Both the position numbers and the translations under genes were made by a program. The notes under the pieces were generated by a model. It saw only the letters and a list, made by a program, of their open reading frames with translations, was not told where the DNA came from and made no database searches. Positions 1 to 12,134 of a DNA stretch of 64,000 nt are shown piece after piece (within the stretch, counting starts at the first letter, position 1; each line of letters starts with the position of its first letter). The stretch lies in NCBI GenBank assembly GCA_039519185.1, contig CM076846.1, positions 149,744,605-149,808,604 of the forward strand. Direction: 5' to 3'. The stretch comes from Astragalus membranaceus (Eukaryota; Streptophyta; Magnoliopsida; Fabales; Fabaceae).

Positions 1-1677
1 ATGAGGTTAATGAAACAGGAAGAAAGGGTAATTCAGCCACACGGAGAATCTACTGAAGTGATCAACTTGGGTACAGCTGAGAGCAAGAAAGAGGTCAAAG
101 TGGGTACCGCCATGAATGACGAGGATCGCATGAAGTTGGTTCAGCTGTTGCACGATTATATGGATGTGTTTGCATGGTCCTACCAAGATATGCCTGGGTT
201 GGATACTGACATTGTGATGCATAAGTTGCCAGTCAAACCTGAATGCCCGCCTGTGAAGCAGAAACTTAGAAGGATGAAGCCTGAGATGTCCCTAAAGATT
301 AGGGATGAGGTAAAAAAGCAGTTTGACGCCGGATTCCTAGCGGTGGCCAAATACCCACAGTGGGTTGCCAATATTGTCCCGGTTCCGAAGAAGGACGGGA
401 AGGTCAGAATGTGCGTTGACTACCGAGATCTGAATCGTGCTAGTCCTAAAGACGATTTTCCTTTGCCCCACATTGATGTCTTAGTGGATAGTACAGCTCA
501 ACACTCGTTATTCTCCTTCATGGATGGATATTCGGGATATAATCAGATCAAGATGGACCCCGAAGATATGGAAAAGACAACTTTCATAACGCTTTGGGGA
601 ACGTTCTGTTACAAAGGGCCATGGTCACGCTGTTTCACGACATGATGCACAAGGAGATTGAGGTTTATGTGGATGACATGATCGCAAAGTCTAAAACCGA
701 CGAGGAGCATATTGTCAATCTGCAGAAGCTCTTTGAACGAGTGAGGAAATATAAACTCAAGTTAAACCCGGCCAAGTGCATGTTTGGGGTGAGATCAGGG
801 AAGTTGTTAGGCTTCATTGTCAGCCAGAAAGGAATCGAGGTGGATCCAGACAAAGTAAAAGCCATCCTCGAGATGTCGGTGCCCAAACAGAGAAAGAAGT
901 CCGTGGTTTCCTCGGAAGGTTGAATTACATCTCCCGATTCATCTTCCAGTTGACTGCTACTTGTGAGCCGATCTTCAAACTGCTGTGCAAAAATCAAGAG
1001 TTGAAGTGGAATGACCAGTGTCAAGCTGCCTTTGAGAAAATCAAGGTGTACTTGCAGAATCCACCAGTCTTAATGCCACCTGTGTCAGGCAGGCCCCTCA
1101 TCTTATACCTTACAGTGCTAGATAATTCAATGGGCTGTGTGTTGGGGCAGCATGATGAATCCGGGAAAAAGGAGCATGCCATATACTATCTTAGCAAAAA
1201 GTTCACCGATTGTGAGACAAGATATTCTATGCTGGAAAAGACTTGTTGTGCTCTAGTTTGGGCTGCTCACCGTTTAAGGCAGTACATGCTGAGTCACACC
1301 ACTTGGTTGGTGTCAAAAATGGATCCAATCAAGTACATATTTGAGAAGCCAGCTCTTACAGGACGAATTGCCCGTTGGCAGATGCAATTATCAGAATACG
1401 ATATCCTGTATGTCACACAAAAAGCAGTTAAAGGTAGTGCACTTGCTGAGTATTTGGCATGTCAGCCGATTCCAGACTACCAACCAATGCAGCATGATTT
1501 TCCTGATGAAGATATCATGGCACTGTTTGATGAGGGGAAGTCCCAAGAAAGTGAAAGGTGGAGAATGATCTTCGACGGTGCGTCAAATGTATGGGGGCAT
1601 GGGGCAGGTGCTGTGTTAATATCTCCTGACAATCGCTTCGTTCCTGTCACTGCAAGGTTGAGCTTCTATGTCACAAA
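1..1677 (+). pseudogene. Tat/Ogre-like pol fragment (RT-RNase H), copy 1
   Basis: Reverse transcriptase and RNase H part of a Tat-clade Ty3/gypsy polyprotein; the window opens inside it. Visible RT motifs are VPKKDGKVRMCVDYRDLNR near 380-435, FSFMDGYSGYNQIKM near 510-555, and the active-site box YVDDMIAKS near 666-690 in a different frame. The RNase H region includes AIYYLSKKFTDCETRYS near 1180-1230 and the FDGASN aspartate of the second, Tat-type RNase H near 1570. Two lesions break it: a deletion near 615 that removes the stretch between FCYK and RAMVTLFHDMM and shifts frame, and a frameshift near 890. Element C copy 1 interrupts it at 1678. It matches 31088-32764 except for one substitution seen by eye (208 G, 31295 T, Asp to Tyr). 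Both copies share the same lesions, so these predate the duplication. Confidence 0.9.
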
Positions 1678-4257
1678 TGTAACGCCCCAAAATAATTTAA
1701 TTATTTATTTAATTAAGTTATTTAAGGCTTACAATATTTATTTAATTTAATTAAATAATTCAAGGTTTAATTATTTTATTTTATTTATTAGGAGGTGTTG
1801 TCACTAATTAAGTGGTGCGAGCAAGGGCCCGTGATCCACAATTAGGCCCGTGGCCCATTGCCTAGTCAAGGAATTCGACTCACAAGGGGTCTTAGAAATT
1901 AGTTTTCATTTTTTTACTCTATTGCAAAAAGAAAGAAAAGAAACGTAAAAAGAGAGAGTGAGAAGAGGAGAAGTGCGAAGTGAAGAGGAGAAGAAGAGAA
2001 AGGGGCGAATCACTCAAGGAGGAGGAAGAGCTTGATTGGAGTCTTGCATTTTCCTTGGAGCTTTGCTATCAATTTTCGACTTCCATAAGGTTAGGGGGTC
2101 CTCTTTTTGTTTTTAATACCTTATGCGAATTGGTGATGCTTAGGGTTAGGGTTCTAGGATAGTTTCCATGAATGAATTGTGATGTTGATGATTAATTTAT
2201 AGTATTGTGATGCTTGATTTTGAATTGCCTATGTTGAAATCGCATGATTGATGTTTGAATTGTTGCTAATGCGAATTGGATGTCATATGTTTGAATATAT
2301 GACTTATTGGTGCTTACTTGTTGAAAATTGAGAATCATGGTGATACTTGAATCATATATATTGAGTGTTTTGGTGAATTTAAATTGGCATTTGAATTGAA
2401 GAATTCTGATTTTGGAAGCCCCTAGGCGCCTTGGGCGCCATATGCATGTTGCTGGATTTTGTGTTCTGCGCCTTAGTCATGGGCGCCAGGCGCCCAGCAG
2501 TGTGCCTGCGCCAGTTTTCCAATTCTGTTGCCCCTGTGTTGCTGTTTCTGTGTCAGTGTTGCTGTGCCTATTGCCACTGTGTGGCTGTGTGTGTTCTGTG
2601 TCACTGTGCTGCCAGTTTTGGCGCTAGGTGCTTGTGTCATGGGCGCCAAGGGCCCCAATGTTCTGGTGATGGTTTTGTAAAATTTGGTTTCAGGTTTTCA
2701 TATCAGGTAAAATGGCTCGTGCAAAATGATTTTGGGCACCAAAATAGTTGGGTTGCGTGTTTTCACTAGGCGCCTAGTGTATGGGCGCCAAAAATGCTGT
2801 TCACTTTTTGACAAAATTTTTATTGGGTTCTCATTCTGAGCATTTGGCTCGTGTAAAATCAATTTCGAAGTAAAATGAGTTTTGTTGCATGTTGGCCTTA
2901 GGCGCCTAGTGCCTGGGCGCCGTGTTGCTGTGGGGCGCAATGCGCCTATGCGCGTGCTGTTTCCTGGGCGCCAAGCGCCTATGCGCGCTGCTGTTCCCTG
3001 GGCGCCGAGCGCCTATGCGCGCTGCTTTCCTGGGCGCCAGCGCCTATGCGTGTTGCTTTCCTGGGCGCCATGCGCCAAGCGTGTTGCTCCTGGGCGCCCA
3101 GCGCCCATGCGCCAGTTTCCAGGATGTCTAAGTATTTTTCCTATTTTGTTTTTAATGTAACTTTTGACTCGGTTATCCAAATTTAACGGTTCAAAATGCG
3201 TTTCGAAGCTAATTTCAGTGTCTATCCAAATGTTCCAATTTTGTGCAAAAATAAATTATTTTACTGGTGTTTCTGGGCTGAGGTGTTCAAGTGTCCAAAT
3301 GGCAATTTTTACCACTTTCCCTATGTCGTGTCAAATCATAAATTGACCTAATTGAAGTTGGTGTTGGTGTGAGTGGTGGGTTGAATTGGTGAGTATATTT
3401 TGGTGTGATTGGTGAGCAGAGGCTTCGGCCTAATTTTAAATTTGGTGAGCTGATTAATGCACTATGGTGAGAATATGAATTAAAATGGTGAGCTGAATGA
3501 AATGGTGATTTTATTTAATTGTAGTGTGTTGTGATGCATTTCCATAACACTCATGAACATGTGCATTATTGGTGAGCAGAGTGGCCTATTTTATTGGTGA
3601 GCAGAGGCTTCGGCCTAGTTTTATTTGGTGAGCAGAGGCTACGGCCTATTTGTATTTGGTGACGGATCCGACATGCATGTGCCCGTGGAGTTTGGGTTGC
3701 ATTTCATGCATAATCATATATTGTGTAGTGCTGCTTGAAATAGAATGTTGATGTGATTGTTTCCATTGTTGTGAATGGTGTGTCTGGTTTCCTTTTTCCT
3801 ATGCAGTGCTTAATTCCCATATGTTATTAATTATGAAAAGAGACTCACCCTACTGCTTTTATGTTGCTTCTTATGTCGGCAACGTGCAGGTAATAACGAG
3901 TGAAGGTTTCCCTTATGCCTTCGTCTGGTAGGAAGTGTCACGCTCTGATACGTAGCACCAGGGGGGTGTCCTATGTTTATGTTTATTTTCCTTAAACCGT
4001 TAGATTTTTATTGGTGATGTATTGGTTTTTATTTTAGAACTCATTATTATTCCGCTGCTGGTGGTGACTGAATTTAGTTGATGCGAACTAAACGTTTTTT
4101 TTATGGTGCTATGTATCTTGTGTTTTGAACCGAACTGTGAAAAGTGAAGTGGTTGATTTTTATGGAGTAAGTGTAGCACTCGCTTAAATTGTTTTCAAAA
4201 AAAAAAAAAAACTCTGATTTTATTAAAAAGTAAGGTTATTAGAAAAGGGGTGTTACA
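1678..4257 (+). repeat. 5' LTR of Tekay element copy 1
   Basis: A 2580-base LTR bounded by TGTAAC and GTTACA, against 2605 and 2606 bases in copy 2. It has a short GC-rich block full of GGCGCC palindromes (about 2410-3120) in otherwise AT-rich sequence, then TTGGTGAGCAGAGGC-type repeats at about 3410-3660. It lacks one GGCGCC cassette and one GAGCAGAGGC unit present in copy 2. Small open frames across the GGCGCC block are repeat artefacts. Confidence 0.9.
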
Positions 4258-4261
4258 TTAG

Positions 4262-4273
4262 TGGTATCAGAGC
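4262..4273 (+). other. Primer binding site, initiator Met tRNA type
   Basis: TGGTATCAGAGC lies four bases after the 5' LTR end. It is the standard plant LTR-retrotransposon primer site complementary to the 3' end of initiator methionine tRNA. Confidence 0.9.
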
Positions 4274-4376
4274 AGTTCGGTCTGTCCGGCCAAGTCGTCC
4301 TGTCATAGTGTCTTATGACAAATAGAATTGTTAGATTAGTTCTAAATTTCTGTTTGTGCTGCAGTGATAGTTTGAA

Positions 4377-7300
4377 ATGGCTGGGAGGAACGACGCTGCT
4401 CTTGCTGCTGCTTTGCAGGCTATGGCTCAGGCTGTTGGGAACCAGCAAAATGGTGCTGAAAATGCTGGGACTCGCAGTTTAGCCACGTTCCAGAGGGAGA
4501 ATCCACCTGTTTTAAGGGCAAGTACAATCCAGATGGTGCTCTAGCATGGCTGAAAGAGATCGAAAGGATATTTCGGGTCATGGATTGTAATGATGCGCAG
4601 AAGGTCAGGTATGGTACCCATACGCTGGCAGAGGAAGCTGATGATTGGTGGATGGAGGTTAGGCAGAGGTTAGAGACTGCTAATGAGGAGATAACTTGGG
4701 CTGTTTTCCGTAGAGAGTTCTTGCGGAAGTATTTTCCTGAAGATGTGAGAGGTAAGAAAGAAATAGAATTCCTTGAGCTGAAGCAAGGAAGCATGTCAGT
4801 GACGGAGTATGCTGCCAAGTTCACTGAATTGGCTAAGTTTTATCCCCATTATGCTGATGCTGATTCTGAATTTTCAAAGTGTATAAGTTTGAGAATGGAC
4901 TGAGGGCTGATATAAAGAAAGCTATAGGGTACCAGAAGATTCGGGTATTTGCTGATTTGATCGACAGTTGCAGGATATATGAAGATGATAGTAATGCTCA
5001 CTCCAAGGTCATGAGAGATCAGAGGGGTAAATTTCAGAACCGGGGTAAGCCATATGAGGTTCAGGCTGGTAAGGGTAAGCAGAGGTATGCTGATAATAAG
5101 AAAACAAGTGGGGGAGATGCCCCTGCGAAGGTTGTGTGCTACAGGTGTGGCAAGCCGGGCATAAGAGTTTTGACTGCTCGGATAATAAATGTTTCAAGTG
5201 CGGTAAAGAAGGTCATGTGGCTGCGAAATGTGAGAAAAGGGATGTGGTGTGCTACAACTGTGGGGAAGCAGGTCATATTAGTACCAAGTGTACTAAGCCG
5301 AAGAAAGAGAAGTCCCATGGAAAAGTGTTTGCTCTCGCAGGATCAGAGGATACTAATGAGATTAGAGGTACATGTTTTATTAATGGTATTCCTTTGATTG
5401 CTATTATTGATACTGGTGCTACGCATTCATTTATTGCTGCTTTATGTGCTGAGAAATTGGACCTTGTTTTATCTTCTATGATGAGGGAGATGGTTATTGA
5501 CACTCCAGCTAAGGGTTCAGTAACTACCTCTCTTGTGTGTGCTAAGTGCCCTCTGTCAATCTTCGGCAGAGATTTTCTTGTTGACCTTATTTGTTTGCCG
5601 TTGGGAGGGTTGGATGTCATTCTTGGTATGGACTGGTTAGTATTTAACCATGTGCATATTAATTGTTCCGAAGATCTGTGAGTTTCCTTCCTCCCGAGGA
5701 AGAAGAATCTGTTTTGTTGCCTGCTGGTCATTTGCATAAGGTAATGAAAGAGGGAGTTCATCTGTTTGCTTTGATGGCGTCATTGTCTGCTGAGAATCAG
5801 GCGATCATTGAAGGGGTTCAAGTAGTGTGTGAGTTTCCTGAAGTGTTCCCGGATGAAATTCCAAGTGTTCCGCCAGAGAGGGAGGTTGAGTTTGCTATTG
5901 ATCTTATACCTGGTACTAGGCCTGTGTCTATGGCACCGTACCGAATGTCAGCCTCAGAGTTGTCTGAATTGAAAAAGCAATTAGAAGATCTACTTGAGAA
6001 GAAATTTGTAAGGCCAAGTGTGTCACCGTGGGGTGCTCCGGTATTGTTAGTGAAAAAGAAGGACGGGAGTATGAGACTTTGTGTCGATTATAGGCAATTG
6101 AACAAAGTGACAATAAAGAACAGGTATCCGCTTCCCAGAATTGATGATCTGATGGACCAGTTGGTAGGTGCTAAGGTGTTTAGTAAAATCGATTTGAGGT
6201 CGGGTTATCACCAGATCAAGGTAAAGGATGAAGACATTCAGAAAACCGCTTTCAGAACGAGATATGGGCACTATGAGTATTCTGTGATGCCGTTTGGTGT
6301 TACCAACGCGCCGGGTGTGTTTATGGAGTACATGAATCGTACTTTCCATAGTTACTTGGATCGGTTTGTAGTTGTGTTTATTGACGACATTCTGGTGTAT
6401 TCTAAAACAGAAGAGGAGCACGCAGAACATTTGAGGTTAGTGCTAGAAGTGTTGAAAGAAAAGAAATTGTATGCAAAATTGTCTAAGTGTGAGTTCTGGC
6501 TGAATGAAGTAGGTTTCCTTGGTCATATTATCTCTGGTAATGGTATAGCTGTGGACCCAGCCAAGGTTGATGCTGTGTTCGCAATGGGAGAGCCCGAAGT
6601 CAGTTACAGAGATTAGAGTTTCTTGGGATTAGCTGGTTATACAGGAGGTTTATTGAAGGTTTCTCGAAGTTGGCACTTCCGTTGACTCAATTGACATGTA
6701 AGGGAAAAGCTTTTGTGTGGGATGCACGCTGTGAGGAGAGCTTCAATGAGTTGAAGAAGAGGTTGACCACATCGCCCGTTTTGACTTTGCCTGTTCCGGA
6801 TCAACCGTTTGTAGTATATTGTGATGCTTCCAAGATGGGTTTGGGAGGTGTGTTGATGCAAGAGGGTAAGGTAGTAGCTTATGCGTCCAGACAGTTGAGG
6901 ACCCATGAGAAGAACTACCCTACTCATGATTTGGAGCTAGCTGCAATTGTGTTTGTGCTGAAAATTTGGAGGCACTATCTGTATGGTACTAGATTTGAAG
7001 TGTTTAGTGACCATAAGAGTTTGAAATACTTATTCGATCAGAAGGAGCTGAATATGAGACAGAGACGTTGGTTAGAATTGCTGAAGGATTATGATTTCGG
7101 CTTGAACTATCACCCCGGCAAAGCTAATGTCGTGGCTGATGCTTTAAGTCGGAAGAGTTTGCATATGTCGGCTATGATGGTGAAAGAATTAGAGTTGATT
7201 GAGCAGTTTCGGGACATGAGTCTGGTTTGTGAAGTGACACCGCAGAGTGTCAGATTGGGAATGTTGAAGATTGGCAATGAATTTTTGGTTAGTGTTCGAG

Positions 7301-8729
7301 AAGCCCAAAAGTCAGATGTAAAGTTGGTAGACTTGTTAGTTGTGAATGATCAAGCTGTGAATGGGATTTCAAGTTAGATTCCCAAGGTGTATTGAGATTC
7401 AGAGATAGGATTTGTATTCCTGATGATGCTGAGATGAAGAGAATGATTCTTGAGGAGAGCCATAGGAGCAAGTTGAGTATTCATCCAGGGGCTACGAAAA
7501 TGTACCAAGATTTGAAGAAAATGTTCTGGTGGCCTGGTATGAAGAAGGATGTGGCACAGTTTGTGTATTCTTGTCTGACTTGTCAGAAGTCTAAGATTGA
7601 GCATCAGAAGCCTGCGGGGTTGATGCAACCATTGGAGATTCCGGAATGGAAATGGGATAGCATTTCCATGGATTTTGTGACTGGTTTGCCAAATACAGTG
7701 AGAGGGTTTGATGCTATATGGGTGGTTGTGGACAGGTTGTCAAAGTCTGCTCATTTCTTACCAATTAATATGACTTATCCAGTTCCAAAGTTGGCAGAGA
7801 TCTACATCAAGACAATTGTGAAGTTGCATGGCGTTCCGCTTAGTATTGTATCTGATAGAGATCCAAGATTCACATCTGAATTTTGGAAAAGTTTGCAAGA
7901 AGCTTTGGGTTCTAAGTTGAGGTTGAGCTCCGCTTATCATCCGCAGACAGATGGTCAGACGGAGAGGACTATTCAGTCGTTAGAGGACTTGTTGAGAGCA
8001 TGTGTTCTTGAGCAGGGAGGTTCATGGGATTCTCATCTTCCGTTGATAGAGTTCACCTACAACAACAGTTTTCATTCTAGTATTGGTATGGCACCGTTTG
8101 AGGCGTTGTATGGTCGGAGATGTAGGACTCCGTTGTGTTGGTATGAATCTGGAGAGTGCAGTGTTGGGGCCTGAAATTGTGCGAGAAACAACTGAGAAGG
8201 TAAAATTAATCCGTGAGAAGATGAAAGCGTCGCAGAGTCGACAAAAGAGCTATCATGATAAGAGAAGGAAGGATTTAGAGTTTCAGGCAGGTGATCATGT
8301 GTTTCTGAGAGTCACTCCGGTGACTGGTGTTGGGCGTGCCTTGAAATCAAAGAAGTTAACTCCCCGTTTCATTGGTCCGTATCAGATTACGGAGAGGGGG
8401 GAAGTGTTGCCTATAGGGTGGCCTTGCCGCCTAATCTTTCGAACTTGCATGACGTGTTTCACGTGTCACAACTTCGAAAGTATGTTCCGGACCCGTCTCA
8501 TGTGATTCAGATGGATGAAGTAGAGGTGCGGGATAATCTCACGTGGAGACTATGCCTGTGCGATTGAAGATAGAGAAGTGAAGATCTGAGAGGGAAGGAG
8601 ATTCTTTTGGTGAAAGTGGTTTGGTTAGGAGCTGCTGGTGAGAGTATGACTTGGGAGCTGGAGAGTAAGATGCGGGAAGCATATCCGGAGTTGTTTGATT
8701 CAGGTAATTTCGAGGACGAAATATTCTAA
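4377..8729 (+). pseudogene. Tekay gag-pol, copy 1, multiply frameshifted
   Basis: Counterpart of the polyprotein at 35489-39853. Domains in order: gag (about 4500-5000), three CCHC zinc knuckles (about 5140-5295), aspartic protease with DTGATHSF (about 5410), RT with intact FIDD (6377-6388), RNase H, integrase and a C-terminal chromodomain. Against copy 2, bases are lost or gained near 4511, 4882, 5159, 5669, 6580, 6617, 6637, 7366, 8152, 8396 and 8541, so no long polyprotein is possible. All three zinc knuckles keep their cysteines here, and the codon that is a stop at 39302 in copy 2 is CGA here. These breaks may be real decay or sequence error near a contig end. Confidence 0.9.
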
Positions 8730-8740
8730 GTGGGGGAGAG
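8728..8740 (+). other. Polypurine tract of Tekay copy 1
   Basis: AAGTGGGGGAGAG directly before the 3' LTR overlaps the end of the gag-pol stop codon and is the expected plus-strand priming site. Confidence 0.8.
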
Positions 8741-8741
8741 T

Positions 8742-9315
8742 TGTAACGCCCCAAAATAATTTAATTATTTATTTAATTAAGTTATTTAAGGCTTACAATA
8801 TTTATTTAATTTAATTAAATAATTCAAGGTTTAATTATTTTATTTTATTTATTAGGAGGTGTTGTCACGAATTAAGTGGTGCGAGCAAGGGCCCGTGATC
8901 CACAATTAGGCCCGTGGCCCATTGCCTAGTCAAGGAATTCGACTCACAAGGGGTCTTAGAAGTTAGTTTTCATTTTTACTCTATTGCAAAAAAAAGAAAA
9001 GAAACGTAAAAAGAGAGTGAGAAGAGGAGAAGTGCGAAGTGAAGAGGAGAAGAAGAGAAAGGGGCGAATCACTCAAGGAGGAGGAAGAGCTTGATTGGAG
9101 TCTTGCATTTTTCCTTGGAGCTTTGCTAGCAATTTCGACTTCCATAAGGTTAGGGGGTCCTCTTTTTGTTTTTAATACCTTATGCGAATTGGTGATGCTT
9201 AGGGTTAGGGTTCTAGGATAGTTTATGAATGAATTGTGATGTTGATGATTAATTTATAGTATTGTGATGCTTGATTTGAATTGCCTATGTTGAAATCGCA
9301 TGATTGATGTTTTGA
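8742..9315 (+). repeat. 3' LTR of Tekay copy 1, first 574 bases
   Basis: Begins TGTAACGCCCC and follows the LTR sequence until the N run. Several differences from the other LTR copies (homopolymer lengths, single bases) cluster here. Confidence 0.9.
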
Positions 9316-9815
9316 NNNNNNNNNNNNNNNNNNNNNNNNNNNNNNNNNNNNNNNNNNNNNNNNNNNNNNNNNNNNNNNNNNNNNNNNNNNNNNNNNNNNN
9401 NNNNNNNNNNNNNNNNNNNNNNNNNNNNNNNNNNNNNNNNNNNNNNNNNNNNNNNNNNNNNNNNNNNNNNNNNNNNNNNNNNNNNNNNNNNNNNNNNNNN
9501 NNNNNNNNNNNNNNNNNNNNNNNNNNNNNNNNNNNNNNNNNNNNNNNNNNNNNNNNNNNNNNNNNNNNNNNNNNNNNNNNNNNNNNNNNNNNNNNNNNNN
9601 NNNNNNNNNNNNNNNNNNNNNNNNNNNNNNNNNNNNNNNNNNNNNNNNNNNNNNNNNNNNNNNNNNNNNNNNNNNNNNNNNNNNNNNNNNNNNNNNNNNN
9701 NNNNNNNNNNNNNNNNNNNNNNNNNNNNNNNNNNNNNNNNNNNNNNNNNNNNNNNNNNNNNNNNNNNNNNNNNNNNNNNNNNNNNNNNNNNNNNNNNNNN
9801 NNNNNNNNNNNNNNN
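9316..9815. other. Assembly gap, exactly 500 N
   Basis: A run of exactly 500 unknown bases, a round figure that suggests a placeholder and not a measured length. The left side breaks inside the Tekay 3' LTR and the right side is unrelated plant-mobile-domain sequence. The rest of elements C and A, about 9.6 kb by comparison with copy 2, would be expected between them. Confidence 0.95.
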
Positions 9816-10987
9816 GCCGATGCTATCCAGGCTGGAGTTGGCCTGCTGGGCATAGACCACACAGCCTGCTGGCAAGAGAGTCAGTTCAACAGGGGACCGG
9901 CATTCAGATTTTCTTTCTTGACGGCCGCATACACACAGAACATGCAGCGCGACCATCCTGATCAGGCGGCACGATGCTATCTGCTACACTTGTTGGGCAG
10001 CATCATTTTTGCCGACAAGAGTCACACATCTGTCCCTGTCAAGTGGGTGACTCTTATTTCTGACTTTGACCTGTGTGGCCAGTGGGCTTGGGGTCCAGTT
10101 GCTCTAGCTATTATCTACGAGCAGCTGAATGATGCTTGTTACTGCGAGACGTCGCAGATTGGCGGATACGCTTCTCTGCTGCAGGTAATTAATTAATTAA
10201 TTATTTTTATTTCTTTTTAATTACTTTTATTTATATAATTACTTATTTATTTTTTTAATTATTTTTTTAGTGCTGGATATATGAGTATTTCCCCACCATC
10301 GTGGTGCGAAAAGACTTCGGTGCCAGTACACTTCCACGTTGCAGCAGGTGGGCCAACAAGAAGTGTGTTAGTATCAAGCTTCCAGAGTTTCGGCAGCTGC
10401 TGATGACTTGCAGAGGGGAGCAGGTCATATGGAGCCCCTGGGACGACCACAAACAGCACCTCAGGTTTCACAACATTTCATTATTCAGAGGTTGGCTGCT
10501 GTGGGGGGATGTGGTTGTGCCTTATATGCCAGATAGGGTTCGCTGGCTGTTTGGATATGTCCAACAGATTCCTGATCCACCTATTTCGGGCCCACGTCCA
10601 TCTACGGAGGTCATAGTACAGTAGTTGATGTTCTATCAGTCCCCAGCGCGGACTTTCAGGGACAGCGGTCGACAGACAGTCATCCAGGGTGCTTGTGATG
10701 ACGAGTACCTACCATGGTACTTGCAGGTGTCCATTCCCCGCCTAACTCCGGCTCCGCCTTCACCTCCAGCTCCGACTTCGCCTCCAGAGGATGCACCTAC
10801 AGCTGCTGAGTATGTTGGTCCACTTCCCTTAGAGTCCATGATGAAGATAGCTAGGCATGTCCAGGATGTCTATGATAATCTTTTGTCAGTAGACGAAGTC
10901 GACGACATTCCTAAGGATGTCTATGATAGTCTCTTTGCTGCTTTACATGATTTTGGACATTTAGTTGTATTATTTTTATTGTATTGA
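9816..10987 (+). pseudogene. Plant mobile domain (PMD, PF10536) protein, partial and broken
   Basis: Plant mobile domain (aminotransferase-like) protein of the MAIN/MAIL type, known both as host genes and as cargo of plant transposons. Exon 1 (9816-10184, start lost in the gap) contains RCYLLHLLGSIIFADKS and AWGPVALAIIYEQLND, both characteristic of the domain. An 86-base GT-AG intron (10185-10270) falls between codons. Exon 2 starts CWIYEYFPTI and runs to an in-frame TAG at 10622-10624. The same frame then stays open to about 10987, with a WYLQVSIPRLTP motif and a proline-rich linker, so the TAG looks like a nonsense mutation inside the original protein. I infer a pseudogene; a further splice that avoids the TAG cannot be excluded. 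Confidence 0.75.
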
Positions 10988-11040
10988 TACTGTATTATTG
11001 GGCATTCCTATTATATGTATTTTTACTGTATTAATTAAAA

Positions 11041-11280
11041 CGAAATTTCAAAGAAAAAACAAACCTTCCGAAAATACACTAAATTGAGGTATTTCCGAAA
11101 GGTTAAATTCCAGAGAATTCTGGAATTTTGAGGTATTTCCGAAAAAACCCATATATCTGCCTTCCGGAAATATGTGTATTTCCATAAATATGTGTATTTC
11201 TGGAAATTTAGGGATATTTTGGAGATTTATGGTAAAAGGGGGGTATATGGTATAAGTGGGTACCAAAAAAAACAGCCCTA
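11041..11280. repeat. Short repeats of a TATTTCCGGAAAT-like motif after the PMD gene
   Basis: About 240 bases with repeated short pieces such as GAGGTATTTCCGAAA (twice) and ATGTGTATTTC (twice) in both orientations. This could be the subterminal region of a Mutator-like element carrying the PMD gene, but I see no matching terminal inverted repeat because the other side is in the gap. Confidence 0.35.
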
Positions 11281-12134
11281 ACATTTTTGTGAATGACTAG
11301 CAAGAGTAATCTGAATCATCTTGTCCAATATAAAATTGGTTTTTTTGGATTTTGGAGAAAAAGCATAGAAACCAAACCAACCCGAAACGAGTAAATCTAA
11401 TCTATTTAGTTCAAGTAACAGATTTGGGTCCAAACCAACTCATGAACACAACCAACTCAAGAACACATGCATTATGTTCTTGATGGGTGCTCCCTACATG
11501 CTGAATTGTCCGTTAATTTGCCAAAGTGCCCTCCTGGTCAGTGATGTAGAACATAAGAGTCTATGTTGGTCCTAATATTGGGGCCAATTTGGCCTCTCAT
11601 TAAATACTTGAAAAGACCATAAGAACCGTAACCTTCTTGTCTCCAAAATTGTTTATTGAAATTTTTATGGAAGCTAAAGTAGCTACTCCATGCTTCAACA
11701 CAACTTTTATACTGACCATTTTATTTCTCTTAATGAAAATTTGATGATTTAGCTCACTTAACCATACATAATGTTTATTTTATTTCTCAAAAGCTTGCTT
11801 AATGTTTTCTGGAATATGTTGATATACTCTGAACTGTCAAGTTCAATTTCTTTGGATTTAAGATTCTGGACCGTATATTCATGACCTTATGCAATAATAC
11901 AAGAAAGGGTGACTAAATTCTTACACCTTCATTGAAATTATCATAGTATGATTTATGAAGGTTGTTACCCAAACTTAAAAGTATCGATAAAAATCTTTTT
12001 CCGTTTAAGCAACAAAAACGTTCATAATTAAAAAAAGGCTAAGAAACTAGAGCCGATAAAATACAAATAAATGAAGTACAAAGATGAAATAAAAAATCTT
12101 TCCGGTTGCAAATACTGCTGCTGCCGCAAGCTGT
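11281..12134. other. No gene seen
   Basis: AT-rich sequence without a convincing coding frame. The part nearest 12135 would be the 3' untranslated region of the minus-strand RPS5 relic. Confidence 0.6.

Larger units (their letters stand above)
1678..9315 (+). mobile_element. Tekay/Del chromovirus LTR retrotransposon, copy 1, cut by assembly gap
   Basis: Second copy of element C. It starts TGTAACGCCCC after the target sequence ACAAA (1673-1677), the same site as copy 2 at 32765, and continues through 5' LTR, primer binding site, gag-pol and the first 574 bases of the 3' LTR, where the N gap begins. The right flank is therefore not seen. Compared with copy 2 it carries many one- and two-base indels that become more frequent toward the gap. 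Confidence 0.9.

Noticed and set aside
1980..2162. A 60-codon frame repeated at 9039, 33067 and 40168
   Set aside because: It occurs only because the LTR is repeated; it has no domain and its C-terminus differs where single bases differ.
2412..3160. Overlapping open frames of 60-110 codons in the GGCGCC-rich part of the Tekay LTR, repeated at 33502-34286 and 40622-41387
   Set aside because: They arise from GC-rich tandem repeats inside LTRs, in several frames at once, with low-complexity Cys/Ala/Pro-rich translations and no domain.
9254..10196. Long open frames running through the N gap on both strands
   Set aside because: Runs of N contain no stop codons, so the frames are artefacts; only the part from 9816 on the plus strand has domain support.
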